From: an uncultured Eubacteriales bacterium
GTDB taxonomy: Bacteria; Bacillota; Clostridia; Oscillospirales; Oscillospiraceae
DNA length: 64,000 bases
Assembly: GCA_949283375.1 (NCBI GenBank)
Contig: CASDSM010000016.1
Location: 62,001 to 126,000, forward strand
Direction: 5' to 3'
Positions 32,983 to 43,987 of this stretch are shown here, in pieces; the stretch's first letter is position 1; every line of letters begins with the position of its first letter. The position numbers and the translations under genes are program-made. The notes beneath the pieces were generated by a model. It saw only the letters and a program-made list of their open reading frames with translations. It did no database searches and was not told where the DNA came from.

Positions 32983-34209
32983 TCACACCTCCCCGCCGCC
33001 GGACGCGGCAAAGCGGCAGACCGTGTCCAGACGCAGGCGCTCCGCCGCGCGGGCGAGGTCCTCTCCCCCGGCGTCCTGGACCAGGGCGGCGCGCTCCTCC
33101 AGAGAGAGCGCACCCGCGCGCGATGTGCAGTAGCGCAGCAGCGCTGTGGGGCTGTCGTGTATCCGGGTGAGTTGGCCGAGGACCCGCCGCTGGGCGGACT
33201 CCAGCGCCGCAGCGGGGCAGCTGCCCGCGCGCAGGGCCTCCAGATGAGACAGCAGCGCCTCCTGACGCGCGTCCATCTCCTCCGCGTTCAGGGCGAACTG
33301 GAGCAGGAGCAGGCCCTTTTCCCGGTCAAGACGGCGCTCCGCGCCCGCCCCCAGCAGGGCGGCGAGCAGGTCGAGGGCGGGGTCCTCCGGCCGGGCGGGG
33401 TCCGCTGCGATGCGAAAGCCCAGGGCCAGCCGGTCCTGCGCGCCCGGCAGCGGGGCCTGGACCTGACGCACCGTCCGCCGTGGGGGCTTTCCCCCGGGCG
33501 GTTCCGGCTCCGCGATGGTCTCCGCGCGCGGCAGTCCCATCAGGGCCTCTGTCCACGCCTGGGCGGCGAGGTCGGGCGAGAGGGAGCCGCAGTAGCCCAC
33601 CTCCACCGGGCTCTCCCGCAGCCAGGCATGGTAACGGTTGTTCAGACGGCCGATGCGGACGGCCTCCAGATTCCGCGCACTGCCCATCCGTCCGACGGTG
33701 ACCGGCTCCCCGGGGCACATCTTTTCCACCAGACGTGAGAAAACGGCCTGCACTGGGTCGCCCTCCTCCTGCGCAAGCGACGTGAGCAGGCGCTGGCGGG
33801 CGGCCTCCAGATGGTCCCCGCGCAGGCGGCCGTTTCTCGTGGCGGGGCGGACGAGCAGGCTGCCGAGCAGACCGGCAGCCTCGCGGCAGAGCGGCGTGCG
33901 GTCCGGCACGAGGGCGTCGTCCAGAAAGACGGCCTCGAAGCCGGCGATCTGACGCTCCCCCTCCAGCGCCACGACGGGAGAGACGGATGCGCCGTAGAGC
34001 GCATCCAGCGCGCCGCGCAGCAGACGCCGGTCGGGCAGACGGGCGGAGCCGCCCAGAAGGACGGAGGGCAGCAGGGCGGTCACGGCGGCGGTCTCCCGGC
34101 GCAGCTGGGTGTGCAGGCAGAGCGACCAGACGCTGCGCTTATAGGCGCGCGTCTGAAGCGCCGTCAGCCGGACGCCCGGCATCAGCCCGATGCGGACTGG
34201 TTGCAGCAT
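32983..34209 (-). CDS. M16 family protein, YmfF-like non-catalytic subunit
   Basis: A 408-residue M16-fold protein lacking HxxEH. In its place are LCLHTQLRRETAAVTALLPSVLLGGSARLPDRRLL and ALDALYGASV, the usual look of the inactive YmfF-type subunit. In other bacteria YmfF and YmfH form a pair in which only the latter carries the zinc motif; here that one is degenerate too. The ATG at 34209 follows AAGGGGGGTG. It is the first gene of the M16-M16-lgt-folD operon, 77 bases after the glucan synthase stop, with no terminator between. Confidence 0.85.
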   Translation of the reverse strand: MLQPVRIGLMPGVRLTALQTRAYKRSVWSLCLHTQLRRETAAVTALLPSVLLGGSARLPDRRLLRGALDALYGASVSPVVALEGERQIAGFEAVFLDDALVPDRTPLCREAAGLLGSLLVRPATRNGRLRGDHLEAARQRLLTSLAQEEGDPVQAVFSRLVEKMCPGEPVTVGRMGSARNLEAVRIGRLNNRYHAWLRESPVEVGYCGSLSPDLAAQAWTEALMGLPRAETIAEPEPPGGKPPRRTVRQVQAPLPGAQDRLALGFRIAADPARPEDPALDLLAALLGAGAERRLDREKGLLLLQFALNAEEMDARQEALLSHLEALRAGSCPAAALESAQRRVLGQLTRIHDSPTALLRYCTSRAGALSLEERAALVQDAGGEDLARAAERLRLDTVCRFAASGGGEV

Positions 34210-34286
34210 GAGAGCACCCCCCTTGTGTGTTTTCTGAGGATATGCGAGGAACAGAGCCTCAGAAACGGCGGATTTGGCAGACACTA

Positions 34287-37200
34287 TTATACATCCTTTT
34301 CCACCGTTGTTCCACCATTTTTTGCCCGCTCCGGCAGGACCAGCTCAAGGAAGTGCTCTCCGCACAGCGCGTCGAGGGGGACGCCGCCCTGCTGCGGATG
34401 TCCGTCCAGCGTCAGCCCTGCCGGCGCGCCGCGCCGGACTGTGATGTGGAGGGTAAAGCGCGCTCCCTCCCACCGGGCGGTGTAGCCCGGCCAGCTGTCC
34501 GGGAGATTGGGCTCCAGACAGAGCGCCCCGCCCCGCAGCCGGAGGCCGAGCAGGCCGCGCGTGGCGGCCTGGCAGTACCACCCCGCCGCGCCGGTATACC
34601 AGCTCCAGCCGCCGCGGCCCACTTGGCCGGGCGCGGTATAGACGTCTCCGGCGAGGACATAGGGCTCTGCGCGGTAGCGCTCGCTCGGGTGGCGCTCCGG
34701 GAGCAGGTCGAGCAGGAGGGCTGTGCCCGTCTCCCGCTCCCCCGCCTCCAGCAGGGCGAGGGCCAGCCAGCAGGCGGCGTGGGTGTACTGTCCGCCGTTT
34801 TCCCGCAGGCCGCCGGGATAGCCGCGCAGATAGCCGGGGTCACTCCGGCCGGAGAAGGGCGGGTCGAGCAGACGGACGAGCTGGTGCTTTCGGTCGTAGA
34901 GCCGCTCCGCCGCGGCGCGCACCGCCTGCCGGGCGAGCTCCTGGTCGGGAGAGGGGGCGAAGACGGCGAAGGACTGGGAGATGGAGTCGATCGCGCACTC
35001 GGCGTTCCGGTGACTGCCGACGGGGTTTCCGTCGTCGTCATAGGCGCGCAGATACCACCTGCCGTCCCAGGCGGCAGCCGCCTGCTGCGCCAATTGGCCC
35101 GCGAGGGACCGGTAGCGCTCCGCCCGTCCCCCCTCCCCCATCTGCGCGCAGAGCGGGACAAAGGTGCGCAGCGTGAGGGAGAGAAACCACGTCAGCCAGA
35201 CGCTCTCTCCCCGGCCCTGTGCCCCGAGGCGGTTCATGCCGTCGTTCCAGTCCCCCGCGCCCATCCGGCACAGCCCGTGCGCACCGACGCCGCGGTTCAG
35301 GACGCACTCGACGGCCTGGACGGCATGCCGGTAGAGGGTCTCACATTCCTCCGTGGGCGTCCAGATGAGATAACGCTCCTGCTCGCCCTCCCGCAGCGCC
35401 TCTCCCTGGAGATAGGGGACGCGCTCGGCGGCGAGGGAGAGGTCCCCCGTCTCCTCCGTCCAGCGGCCGAGGACGTAGGGCAGCCAGAGCAGGTCGTCGC
35501 TGATGCGGGTGCGCACGCCGCGCATCGCACCGCCCGCCTCTCGAGGCGGGTGCCACCAGTGCAGCACGTCCCCCTCCCGGAACTGGCAGCGGGCCGCCCG
35601 GCGCAGCTGTGCGCGGACCGTCTCCCGGTCATAGGGAATCAGGGCGAGCGCGTCCTGAAGCTGGTCCCGAAAGCCGTAGGCCCCGCCGCACTGGTACAGG
35701 CCGCTGCGCGCGAGCATCCGCCCGGCGAGCGTCTGATACCGCCCCCAGAAGGAGAGATAGTGATCCAGCGCCGGCTCCGGGGTCTGCACCGTGAGAGAGG
35801 CGGTCCGCGCGCGCCACCACCGCTCTGTCTCCCCCAGAAGCTCTGCCGCCCGGGCGGCGGGGAGGTCCTCTATGGTCAGCCCGGCCAGCAGGGTCAGCTC
35901 GCTGCCGGCGGGATAGCGCAGCTCTGCCATGCCGCGGCGGAAGGACCAGCCTGCCGCCGGACAGGAGGCGGAGAGATAGACCGTCTCCCCCGCCATCGTG
36001 CCCGCCGGATTTTCCAGCCGCAGCCCGCCCGCGCAGGGCTGGCAGCGGACCCAGAGGCGGTGCGCCTCCCGCTGGGCGAGCTGGGGGCGCATGCGCCAGA
36101 GCAGGCAGTCCTCCGCTCCGGCACCTTCGATTTGAACCCGGAACACCCGGACTGGACGCTCCGGCGGGAGAAAGGCGGTGAGGGTGACCGTGCGCCCGGC
36201 AAAGGACTTCCTCCATCGCGCCCAGCCCGGACCGTAGGTGACGGTGACCGGGTGGCCGTCCCGCCGGGCAAAGAGGGAGACCTCTCCCCCCTCCCAGCGC
36301 AGCAGCAGGTCCTCCGGGCCGGAGAGGGCGACAGGGTCGTTCTCCCATGGGGTGATCTGACCGAGTTGGGCGTTGCGCGCCCAGAGGTGGCCGGCGCCCG
36401 CCTCGTCACAGCGCCAGCCGAGCTGGCGATTGGTGAGGATGTGGCTCCAGCGCAGCGGCGGGAGGCCGCCCTGCATCCGCAGGACGAAGCGGCAGTCCTC
36501 CCAGTGCCAGTCCAGCGCGGCAGAGACCGGGGGGCGGACGGGAGAGATGGGCGACTCCTCTCCCGCCATCTCCCCCTGCTCCAGACGGTCGCCCGGATGC
36601 AGGACGGCGGACGCCATGCCGAGCACGGAGGCCCAGTCCGCGCGCGGCTCGGAGAGCAGATGGATCCCGCCCCGCCGCCCGAGGGCACGCTCCGCCCCCA
36701 GCGCGCGCAGATGGTCTGTGAAATGGGCGCGCAGCGGTTGGTGATAGCCTCCCCCCTCTGGCAGGAGGAGTGCGAGGTCAAAGGCAAAGCCGAGCCGGGA
36801 GAGAAAGGTGTGCATCGCCGCCAGCCGAAGCGCCTCCTCCGGCAGCTCCTCCGAGACGAGGCAGGCGGCGATCGGCAGGTCACCCGAGATGCCGGCCGGC
36901 CAGAGGCCCTCCTGTCCGGCTGCCTGCCCCTCCTTCCCCCGCTGTCCGGGCGAGAGGAGGCGGGAGAGGAGGACAAAGGCGGCGGTGATCTCCCCGCGGG
37001 TGAGAGAGAGCTGGCGGGCCAGACGCTCCAGCCGGTCGGCCGTACGGTGGCGGCGCAGCGTGAGCAGGCCCTGGGCGGTCAGGCGGCTCTGGGAGAGCTC
37101 TCCCGCAGCGAGCGCCACGCGGAGGGTGAGCTTCTGCCCGGGCGAGAGGGAGAGCGCCTTCTCCAGTGCCAGACACGGGTCGAGCACCACCCCCTCGCGC

Positions 37201-40200
37201 GGCGCGTGGCGGATGGAGCCGCAGGTGAGATAGCGCTCCCGGTTGGTGGTCCAGGCGAGCGACTCCTCCTCCCAGAGCACGGTGAGGGCCGGCTGCTCCC
37301 GGCTGCGGCCGGGGGGACGGGTGAAGGCGACGCCGCAGCCCAGATAGCGGCTCTCCACGCACATCCGGGAAAAGGCGGGGTGGGCGGCGTACTCCTCCCA
37401 AGGGGCGAGGACCGGACGCAGCAGCAGGCAGAGCGTGCCCTCCAGCGCCGTGTGGGCCTGCAGGGTGATCGTGCGCAGTTCTCCGGCATGGAGGCGGTCC
37501 ACCAGCACCTCCTCCCGGAGGGTGTAGTCTTTCCCGCGGCGGACCAGCGCGGTGCTGCCTGGTCCGTAGCGCCAGCGGAGGGAGGCTCCGGCGGATGGGA
37601 GGGGAAAGATCTGCTCCCGTCCGCCGGAGCGCGTCAGGGCGATCTCCAGGCCGTCCGGGTGGACAATGGTGCTCTGTCCGAGCGTGCTCCCACCCGCGCC
37701 GTTGGCGCAGAGGAGGACGGTGTAGCCGCCGTTGGAGAGCAGTCCCCAGACGGGCCGCTCCGGCTGAAATCCCTGGCCGGTCCGCTGCCAGGGGGCGCGG
37801 ACGCCGGGACGGGGCCGGACCGGCTCCGGCGCCTGCCGCTCCGGATGGAGCACCGCCGCGCCGACAGGGACCTTCTCCTGCAGGAGCTCGCGGCAGGCAC
37901 GCAGGTCGGGGCGTGAGAAGAAGAGTTGGGCGGGCGGCATTGTGCCCAGACAGCTCTGCACCGACAGCAGGCTCATGCCAAGGTGGTGGGCCATCCAGCA
38001 CTGGACGATGAGCGGGTCCGACACCGTGCCGCCGCGTGCGGCGGTGAAGTCCAGCGCCTCATAGAAACCATATCTGCCCTCCGCGCCGAGCGCACGCAGG
38101 CGGCGCAGGTTGAGGACCGCCGCCTTCGGCTCGATGAGCAGGGCGAGAAAGGAGGCATAGGGGGCGGCGACCAGCTCGCTGTCCAGGCCGTGGCGCAGTC
38201 CGAGGGCGGCGACGCCGTGCGCCTTATACTGATAGCTCTGCCCGGCATCGAGGGCGTAATAGCAGGACTCGGAGGCGCCCCACGGCGTCCTCGTCCGCCG
38301 CCCGCGGCGGCGCTGTGCGGCGAGGCAGAAGCGTAGGCTCTCATAGAGCAGGGAGTCCTCATAACAGGGCAGGAAGAGTTGGGGCAGCAGATACTCAAAC
38401 ATCGTTCCGGTCCAGGAGGCCATGCCGGTATACCGCCCCTGCTGGACCAGCGCGCGGGAGAGCTGCTGCCAGTGCCGCACGGGGACCTCACCCCAGGCGA
38501 CGGCCAGATAACTCGTCAGGCGGGCCTCGCTGGCCATGAGGTCGTAGTGATTGGGCTGGTATGCGCCCCGGGCCGGATCGTAGCCGACGTAGAACAGTCC
38601 TCTGCCGCTGTCATAGAGCGCGGCAAAGTCCATCTCCTCCGCCAGCCGGGACGCGGTCCGGGCGAGGTCTTCCTCTCCCAGACGGCGCAGGCCGGCGGCG
38701 AGGGCGATCAGGCAGGCGCAGAGATTGCCGCTGTCCACGGTGGAGATATAGTCCGGCGCGAGCGGCCGGGCGGTACGGATGTCGTACCAGTTGTAGAGGT
38801 GGCCGCGCCAGCGCGGCAGGGCGGCGATGGCGTCCAGCTGGCGGGCGATCAGCTCCACCGCCCGCTGCCGGGAGGTCAGATGGAGGTCCAGCGCCGCAAG
38901 GCAGGCGAGCAGGGCAAGGCCCAGATTGGTGGGCGAGGTGCGCGGCGCAGCCCCCCGGTCCGGCATGGCCTGTACGTTGTCCGGGATGAGGTAGTGATAT
39001 TCCGGACGGAGATACTGGTCAAAATACGGCCAGATGAGGGCGGCCTCGTGGAGCAGAAAGGCGCGGTCCCCCTCCGAGAGCACCTCCCGGCGTCCGGCGG
39101 GGCGTCCGAGGCGGCGGAAGAGGACGGGGCTGAGCAGCCAGCAGAGCCCGGCAAGCCTGCCTGCGGCCCCGTGAGCGCCGGTCAGCAGCGCCGCCCCCAC
39201 CGCCAGAGCAGGCCAGAAGACGCCCAGCCATGCAAGGAGGCCTTCCTCTCGCCCATTCTGGCCGCTGGTGACCCATTCGAGCAGACGGCGGCGGCTCACC
39301 GCCATGCGCCAGAGCGCAGCGCCGGCGGCGGAGAGAGCGGCGGCGGCCTGAAGCGGGAGAAAGAGCAGCTGAGCGGCCATGCGGACCGCAGCGCCGGAGA
39401 GTCCGGCATAGAGGCCGGAGCGGTAGCGCCGGAAGCAGCCCTGTCCCCGGCGGCCGGCCAGCTCCGCCGCCGTACAGAGCAGGTGGGAGGCCGCCGAGAC
39501 GAGCGCCGTCACCGCCGCCGCCGTGAGCAGCGGTCCGCCAAAGAGCAGTCCGAGCAGGAGGGCCAGCAGGGTGGCGGGCGGCACAAGGGAGCGGCGGAGG
39601 TTGTCCGCCAGCTTCCAGCGGTCCAGGCGGCCGAGGGGGTTGCGCTCCCGCGCCCCGCGCCCGTTTTTCACCCATCGTCCCAGCCAGGGCAGGAGCTGCC
39701 AGTCCCCCCGGACCCAGCGGTGATAGCGCCCCAGCCAGGCGGCGGCGTTGGGCGGACAGCCGTCCATCCACTCCACTGTGCTGCAATAGCCGGTGCGCAG
39801 ATAGGCCCCCTCCAGCAGGTCGTGGGAGAGGACCTGTCCCTCCGGCAGACGTCCGTCCAGACAGGCGGCGTACGCGTCCAGATGGAGCAGCCCCTTGCCC
39901 TGAAAGCTCGCGCGGTCGAACAGGTCGTGATAGAGGTCGCTGGCGCAGCAGCGGTAGGGGTCCATGCCGCCCTGACCGGAAAAGAGGCGGGCAAACTCCG
40001 TCGCCCCCGCCGCCGCAAGCTCCGGCTCCACCCGGGGCTGCAGGATGCCGTAGCCCTGTGTGACCACGCCCCGCTCCCGGTCGACCTCCGGGCGGTTGAG
40101 CGGGTGGAGCATCATGCCGGCCAGCTGCACGACCGACTGGATGGTGAGCACGGTGTCCCGGTCAAGCAGGAGGAGAAAGCGCACCCGCCGCAGCTGCTCC

Positions 40201-41612
40201 GGCTCCCCGGCAAGCGCCTGGACCTGGGAGGGACAGCCGCGCAGCAGGCGGGCGAGCTCCTCCACCGCCCCGCGCTTGCGCTCCCGCCCACGGTAACAGC
40301 CGTCCTGCGCGGCATACTCCGGCGGGCGGAAGAGGAGGTGGAAATGGACGCCGTGGCGGCGGTTGAGCCCCTCAATCTGACTGCGCAGGTCCTCCAGCAG
40401 CGCCCGCCCGGCCTCTGTCATGGGATGAGGGGCGTCCGGCAGGTCGGCCAGGACGCCGTAGGACACCTCCTCCCCCGCCTGCCGGTTGGTCAGGTAGTAC
40501 CGCTCCAGCCGTTCGGCCAGATCCCCGGGACAGGAGGGGCCGGTGAGCAGGGAGACGATGACGCAGAGCGTCCTCCCCTCCGGGGGCACGCTGCCGCGCA
40601 GCTCCATCCGAAAGACCGGCCGCGGCGGGACCAGATGGAGGAGGAGAAAGTCAAGCCCACTCTTTACCAGCTCGGAGACGGGGAGAAGAAAGAGAAAAAT
40701 GGCCCACCACCGGCGCAGCAAAATCCCCGCCCAGATGGAGAACCCGGCCGTCAGGACCGCCAGCAGGGAGAGATACCAGCCGCACCGCTCTGTCCGGGCG
40801 GGACGCCCCAGCGGGGCGCGGAAGAGATACCAGCCGATGTGGGACCGCTCCCCCTCCCCTGCCTGTGCAAGCTCCAGCACCCGCTGCGCGCAGGCGGTCT
40901 GGCTCATGTGCGCCCGGCGCGCCAGGCGGCAGAGGCGTGTGCGGTAGCCATGGCGGCTGGCGGCGTCCATCTCCGGATAGACGCCGGCGGGGTCGAGCCG
41001 AAAGAGGCGGTCCACCTCGCTCATCGGCTCCAGGGCGGGGCGAAGGTCGGCGCGCAGCAGCAGGCGCAGCCGCTCCAGAAGGGAGCGCAGTTCCCCCTCC
41101 CAGTCTCTCTGAGAGAGGGCGGACTGCGCCGCGCGCTCCAGCGCCTCTCCGGTCTGGCGGAGACGGGAGATCAGCCCCGCCATGACCGCCTGCGCCAGCA
41201 GCTCCAGCTCCCCCTCCTCCAGCGGCTGGACCGTCTGGATGCCGGAGAGATAGGCGGTCAACCGGTCTGTCTCCAGGCTGTCGAGCGTGCAGAGCGCGTC
41301 GCCCAGCTGCTCCAGGCGGAGTACGCGGCCCCCGGCGCGCACCGCCGGAAGACGCCGGGCGCGCATCACGTGGCAGACGGATGCCCCCGCGCGGCGGACC
41401 AGATAGTGGTTTTCCAGCAGCCACCGGACCGCGCCGGGCACGCTCTGCTCCGTATGGCGGCGCTCCAGCCGGCGGCAAAGCGCCTCGAGCGCCGCGAGAT
41501 CGTCGCGCACGCGGCGGCGCAGCACGCGGGCGGAGAGCCGTCCGTCGAGCACCCAGGCGTTGGCCAGCGCCTCGCCCCAGACGCGCTCCCGGCTGCGAGA
41601 TCCATCCTTCAT
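34287..41612 (-). CDS. Cyclic beta-1,2-glucan synthase (GT84-GH94 fusion)
   Basis: A 2441-residue multidomain membrane enzyme predicted to polymerise UDP-glucose into beta-1,2-glucan and cyclise it. In order: an N-terminal cytoplasmic region (1-280); helices near 285-335; a GT84 glycosyltransferase domain with LLLLDRDT (about 484) and the acceptor-site RYHRWVRGDWQ (about 630); more helices (680-800); a glycoamylase-like domain beginning HEAALIWPYFDQYL (about 857) and containing YGFYEALDF and MAHHLGMSL; then GH94 beta-sandwich repeats and a catalytic domain with GDWNDGMN (about 2119). The ATG at 41612 follows GGGAGGG by eight bases. The glucan may be osmotic or surface-linked; the product is inferred from the family. 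Confidence 0.92.
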   Translation of the reverse strand: MKDGSRSRERVWGEALANAWVLDGRLSARVLRRRVRDDLAALEALCRRLERRHTEQSVPGAVRWLLENHYLVRRAGASVCHVMRARRLPAVRAGGRVLRLEQLGDALCTLDSLETDRLTAYLSGIQTVQPLEEGELELLAQAVMAGLISRLRQTGEALERAAQSALSQRDWEGELRSLLERLRLLLRADLRPALEPMSEVDRLFRLDPAGVYPEMDAASRHGYRTRLCRLARRAHMSQTACAQRVLELAQAGEGERSHIGWYLFRAPLGRPARTERCGWYLSLLAVLTAGFSIWAGILLRRWWAIFLFLLPVSELVKSGLDFLLLHLVPPRPVFRMELRGSVPPEGRTLCVIVSLLTGPSCPGDLAERLERYYLTNRQAGEEVSYGVLADLPDAPHPMTEAGRALLEDLRSQIEGLNRRHGVHFHLLFRPPEYAAQDGCYRGRERKRGAVEELARLLRGCPSQVQALAGEPEQLRRVRFLLLLDRDTVLTIQSVVQLAGMMLHPLNRPEVDRERGVVTQGYGILQPRVEPELAAAGATEFARLFSGQGGMDPYRCCASDLYHDLFDRASFQGKGLLHLDAYAACLDGRLPEGQVLSHDLLEGAYLRTGYCSTVEWMDGCPPNAAAWLGRYHRWVRGDWQLLPWLGRWVKNGRGARERNPLGRLDRWKLADNLRRSLVPPATLLALLLGLLFGGPLLTAAAVTALVSAASHLLCTAAELAGRRGQGCFRRYRSGLYAGLSGAAVRMAAQLLFLPLQAAAALSAAGAALWRMAVSRRRLLEWVTSGQNGREEGLLAWLGVFWPALAVGAALLTGAHGAAGRLAGLCWLLSPVLFRRLGRPAGRREVLSEGDRAFLLHEAALIWPYFDQYLRPEYHYLIPDNVQAMPDRGAAPRTSPTNLGLALLACLAALDLHLTSRQRAVELIARQLDAIAALPRWRGHLYNWYDIRTARPLAPDYISTVDSGNLCACLIALAAGLRRLGEEDLARTASRLAEEMDFAALYDSGRGLFYVGYDPARGAYQPNHYDLMASEARLTSYLAVAWGEVPVRHWQQLSRALVQQGRYTGMASWTGTMFEYLLPQLFLPCYEDSLLYESLRFCLAAQRRRGRRTRTPWGASESCYYALDAGQSYQYKAHGVAALGLRHGLDSELVAAPYASFLALLIEPKAAVLNLRRLRALGAEGRYGFYEALDFTAARGGTVSDPLIVQCWMAHHLGMSLLSVQSCLGTMPPAQLFFSRPDLRACRELLQEKVPVGAAVLHPERQAPEPVRPRPGVRAPWQRTGQGFQPERPVWGLLSNGGYTVLLCANGAGGSTLGQSTIVHPDGLEIALTRSGGREQIFPLPSAGASLRWRYGPGSTALVRRGKDYTLREEVLVDRLHAGELRTITLQAHTALEGTLCLLLRPVLAPWEEYAAHPAFSRMCVESRYLGCGVAFTRPPGRSREQPALTVLWEEESLAWTTNRERYLTCGSIRHAPREGVVLDPCLALEKALSLSPGQKLTLRVALAAGELSQSRLTAQGLLTLRRHRTADRLERLARQLSLTRGEITAAFVLLSRLLSPGQRGKEGQAAGQEGLWPAGISGDLPIAACLVSEELPEEALRLAAMHTFLSRLGFAFDLALLLPEGGGYHQPLRAHFTDHLRALGAERALGRRGGIHLLSEPRADWASVLGMASAVLHPGDRLEQGEMAGEESPISPVRPPVSAALDWHWEDCRFVLRMQGGLPPLRWSHILTNRQLGWRCDEAGAGHLWARNAQLGQITPWENDPVALSGPEDLLLRWEGGEVSLFARRDGHPVTVTYGPGWARWRKSFAGRTVTLTAFLPPERPVRVFRVQIEGAGAEDCLLWRMRPQLAQREAHRLWVRCQPCAGGLRLENPAGTMAGETVYLSASCPAAGWSFRRGMAELRYPAGSELTLLAGLTIEDLPAARAAELLGETERWWRARTASLTVQTPEPALDHYLSFWGRYQTLAGRMLARSGLYQCGGAYGFRDQLQDALALIPYDRETVRAQLRRAARCQFREGDVLHWWHPPREAGGAMRGVRTRISDDLLWLPYVLGRWTEETGDLSLAAERVPYLQGEALREGEQERYLIWTPTEECETLYRHAVQAVECVLNRGVGAHGLCRMGAGDWNDGMNRLGAQGRGESVWLTWFLSLTLRTFVPLCAQMGEGGRAERYRSLAGQLAQQAAAAWDGRWYLRAYDDDGNPVGSHRNAECAIDSISQSFAVFAPSPDQELARQAVRAAAERLYDRKHQLVRLLDPPFSGRSDPGYLRGYPGGLRENGGQYTHAACWLALALLEAGERETGTALLLDLLPERHPSERYRAEPYVLAGDVYTAPGQVGRGGWSWYTGAAGWYCQAATRGLLGLRLRGGALCLEPNLPDSWPGYTARWEGARFTLHITVRRGAPAGLTLDGHPQQGGVPLDALCGEHFLELVLPERAKNGGTTVEKDV

Positions 41613-41712
41613 CAGAGATCCCTCCCTCGGCGGGCGGCGTTGCCCGCCGCCCAATAGGTGCATTTTTCCCGCAAATATCCCGCCTCATTCTCAAAAAAAC
41701 GGCGATCTCCTC

Positions 41713-41741
41713 TTGACAACGGATGAGAAATATAGTATAGT
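41713..41741 (+). promoter_or_regulatory. sigma-A promoter for the ylxM-ffh operon
   Basis: TTGACA (41713-41718), 17-base spacer, TATAGT (41736-41741). The start should be near 41748, where an 8-bp inverted repeat begins. Confidence 0.78.
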
Positions 41742-41747
41742 ATCGGC

Positions 41748-41771
41748 TTGTAAAGCGCCTTGGCTTTACAA
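41748..41771 (+). repeat. Inverted repeat at the start of the ylxM transcript
   Basis: TTGTAAAG and CTTTACAA are separated by eight bases (CGCCTTGG). It coincides with the predicted transcription start, so it could be an operator or a 5'-end RNA hairpin that protects the message or controls translation of ylxM 20 bases further on. Confidence 0.5.
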
Positions 41772-41791
41772 AATGATTCAGGAGGCGTCCC

Positions 41792-42157
41792 ATGAAGGAT
41801 CAGGCCTTTCGCATGACCATGCTCTTTGATTTCTACGGCGATTTGCTCACCGAGCGTCAGCGGGAGTTCTACGACCTGTATCACAATGAGGACCTCTCTC
41901 TGGCGGAGATCGCGGAGAACTACGGCATCACCCGGCAGGGGGTGCGCGACGTGATCATCCGCGCCGAGGCCATCCTGAACGATTTTGAGGAAAAGACCGG
42001 CATCGTTGCCCGGTTCCTGCGCACACGCAGCGCGCTGGAGCAGATCGAACGGCTGACGGCTGAGATCGATCAGCGCAACCAGACCCGGCTGCACGACCTG
42101 CAGCTCTCCCAGCTGACCGGCGAGATCCGGCGGCAGATCGGCAGTCTGGAGGAGTGA
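41792..42157 (+). CDS. ylxM: YlxM family helix-turn-helix protein (UPF0122)
   Basis: A 121-residue DNA-binding-like protein found before ffh in most Firmicutes and thought to affect the SRP pathway. The N-terminal half is sigma-70 region-4-like: LTERQREFYDLYHNEDLSLAEIAENYGITRQGVRDVIIRAE, followed by a coiled-coil-prone C-terminus (EQIERLTAEIDQRNQ). GGAGG lies six bases before the ATG at 41792. ffh begins 48 bases later. Confidence 0.95.
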   Translation: MKDQAFRMTMLFDFYGDLLTERQREFYDLYHNEDLSLAEIAENYGITRQGVRDVIIRAEAILNDFEEKTGIVARFLRTRSALEQIERLTAEIDQRNQTRLHDLQLSQLTGEIRRQIGSLEE

Positions 42158-42205
42158 CCGGCCGCACACGGCGCGGCGGCGACTGAGAAAGGAGCATTTT
42201 CGCCC

Positions 42206-43657
<1,452 letters not shown>

Positions 43658-43726
43658 TTTACGCCCGGGGAGCTTCCCCGGCGCGTCGATCATAGAGATT
43701 TGATTTCATTTGGAGGTGAAGGATAA

Positions 43727-43966
43727 ATGGTTAAAATCAGACTGCGCCGCATGGGCGCCAAGAAGGCTCCGTTCTACCGTATCGTGGTGGCTGACTCCCG
43801 CTATCCCCGCGACGGCCGTTTCATTGAGCAGCTGGGCACCTATGATCCCCTGAAGGAGCCGGCGGAGATCAGCGTGGACGCCGAGCGCGCCCAGGCCTGG
43901 ATCAAGACCGGCGCTCAGCCCACGGACACCGTCAAGCGTCTGTTCAAGACCGCCGGTGTGCTCTAA
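43727..43966 (+). CDS. rpsP: 30S ribosomal protein S16
   Basis: A 79-residue small-subunit assembly protein. [40 protein letters not shown] is the standard S16 sequence. GGAGGTG lies about eight bases before the ATG. Part of the conserved rpsP-khpA-rimM-trmD neighbourhood. Confidence 0.98.
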   Translation: MVKIRLRRMGAKKAPFYRIVVADSRYPRDGRFIEQLGTYDPLKEPAEISVDAERAQAWIKTGAQPTDTVKRLFKTAGVL

Positions 43967-43987
43967 GCCCCGGGAGGAGTAGCGTTC

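Noticed and set aside
34227-37916. Very long plus-strand frame (1229 codons) opposite the glucan synthase gene
   Set aside because: It is a shadow of the minus-strand gene in GC-rich DNA: Arg/Pro/Gly/Ala-heavy, no family motifs, while the minus strand encodes recognisable GT84/GH94 motifs across the same bases.
38379-41657. Second long plus-strand frame (1092 codons) opposite the same gene
   Set aside because: Same reasoning: low-information composition and no ribosome-binding site, against clear motifs on the other strand.
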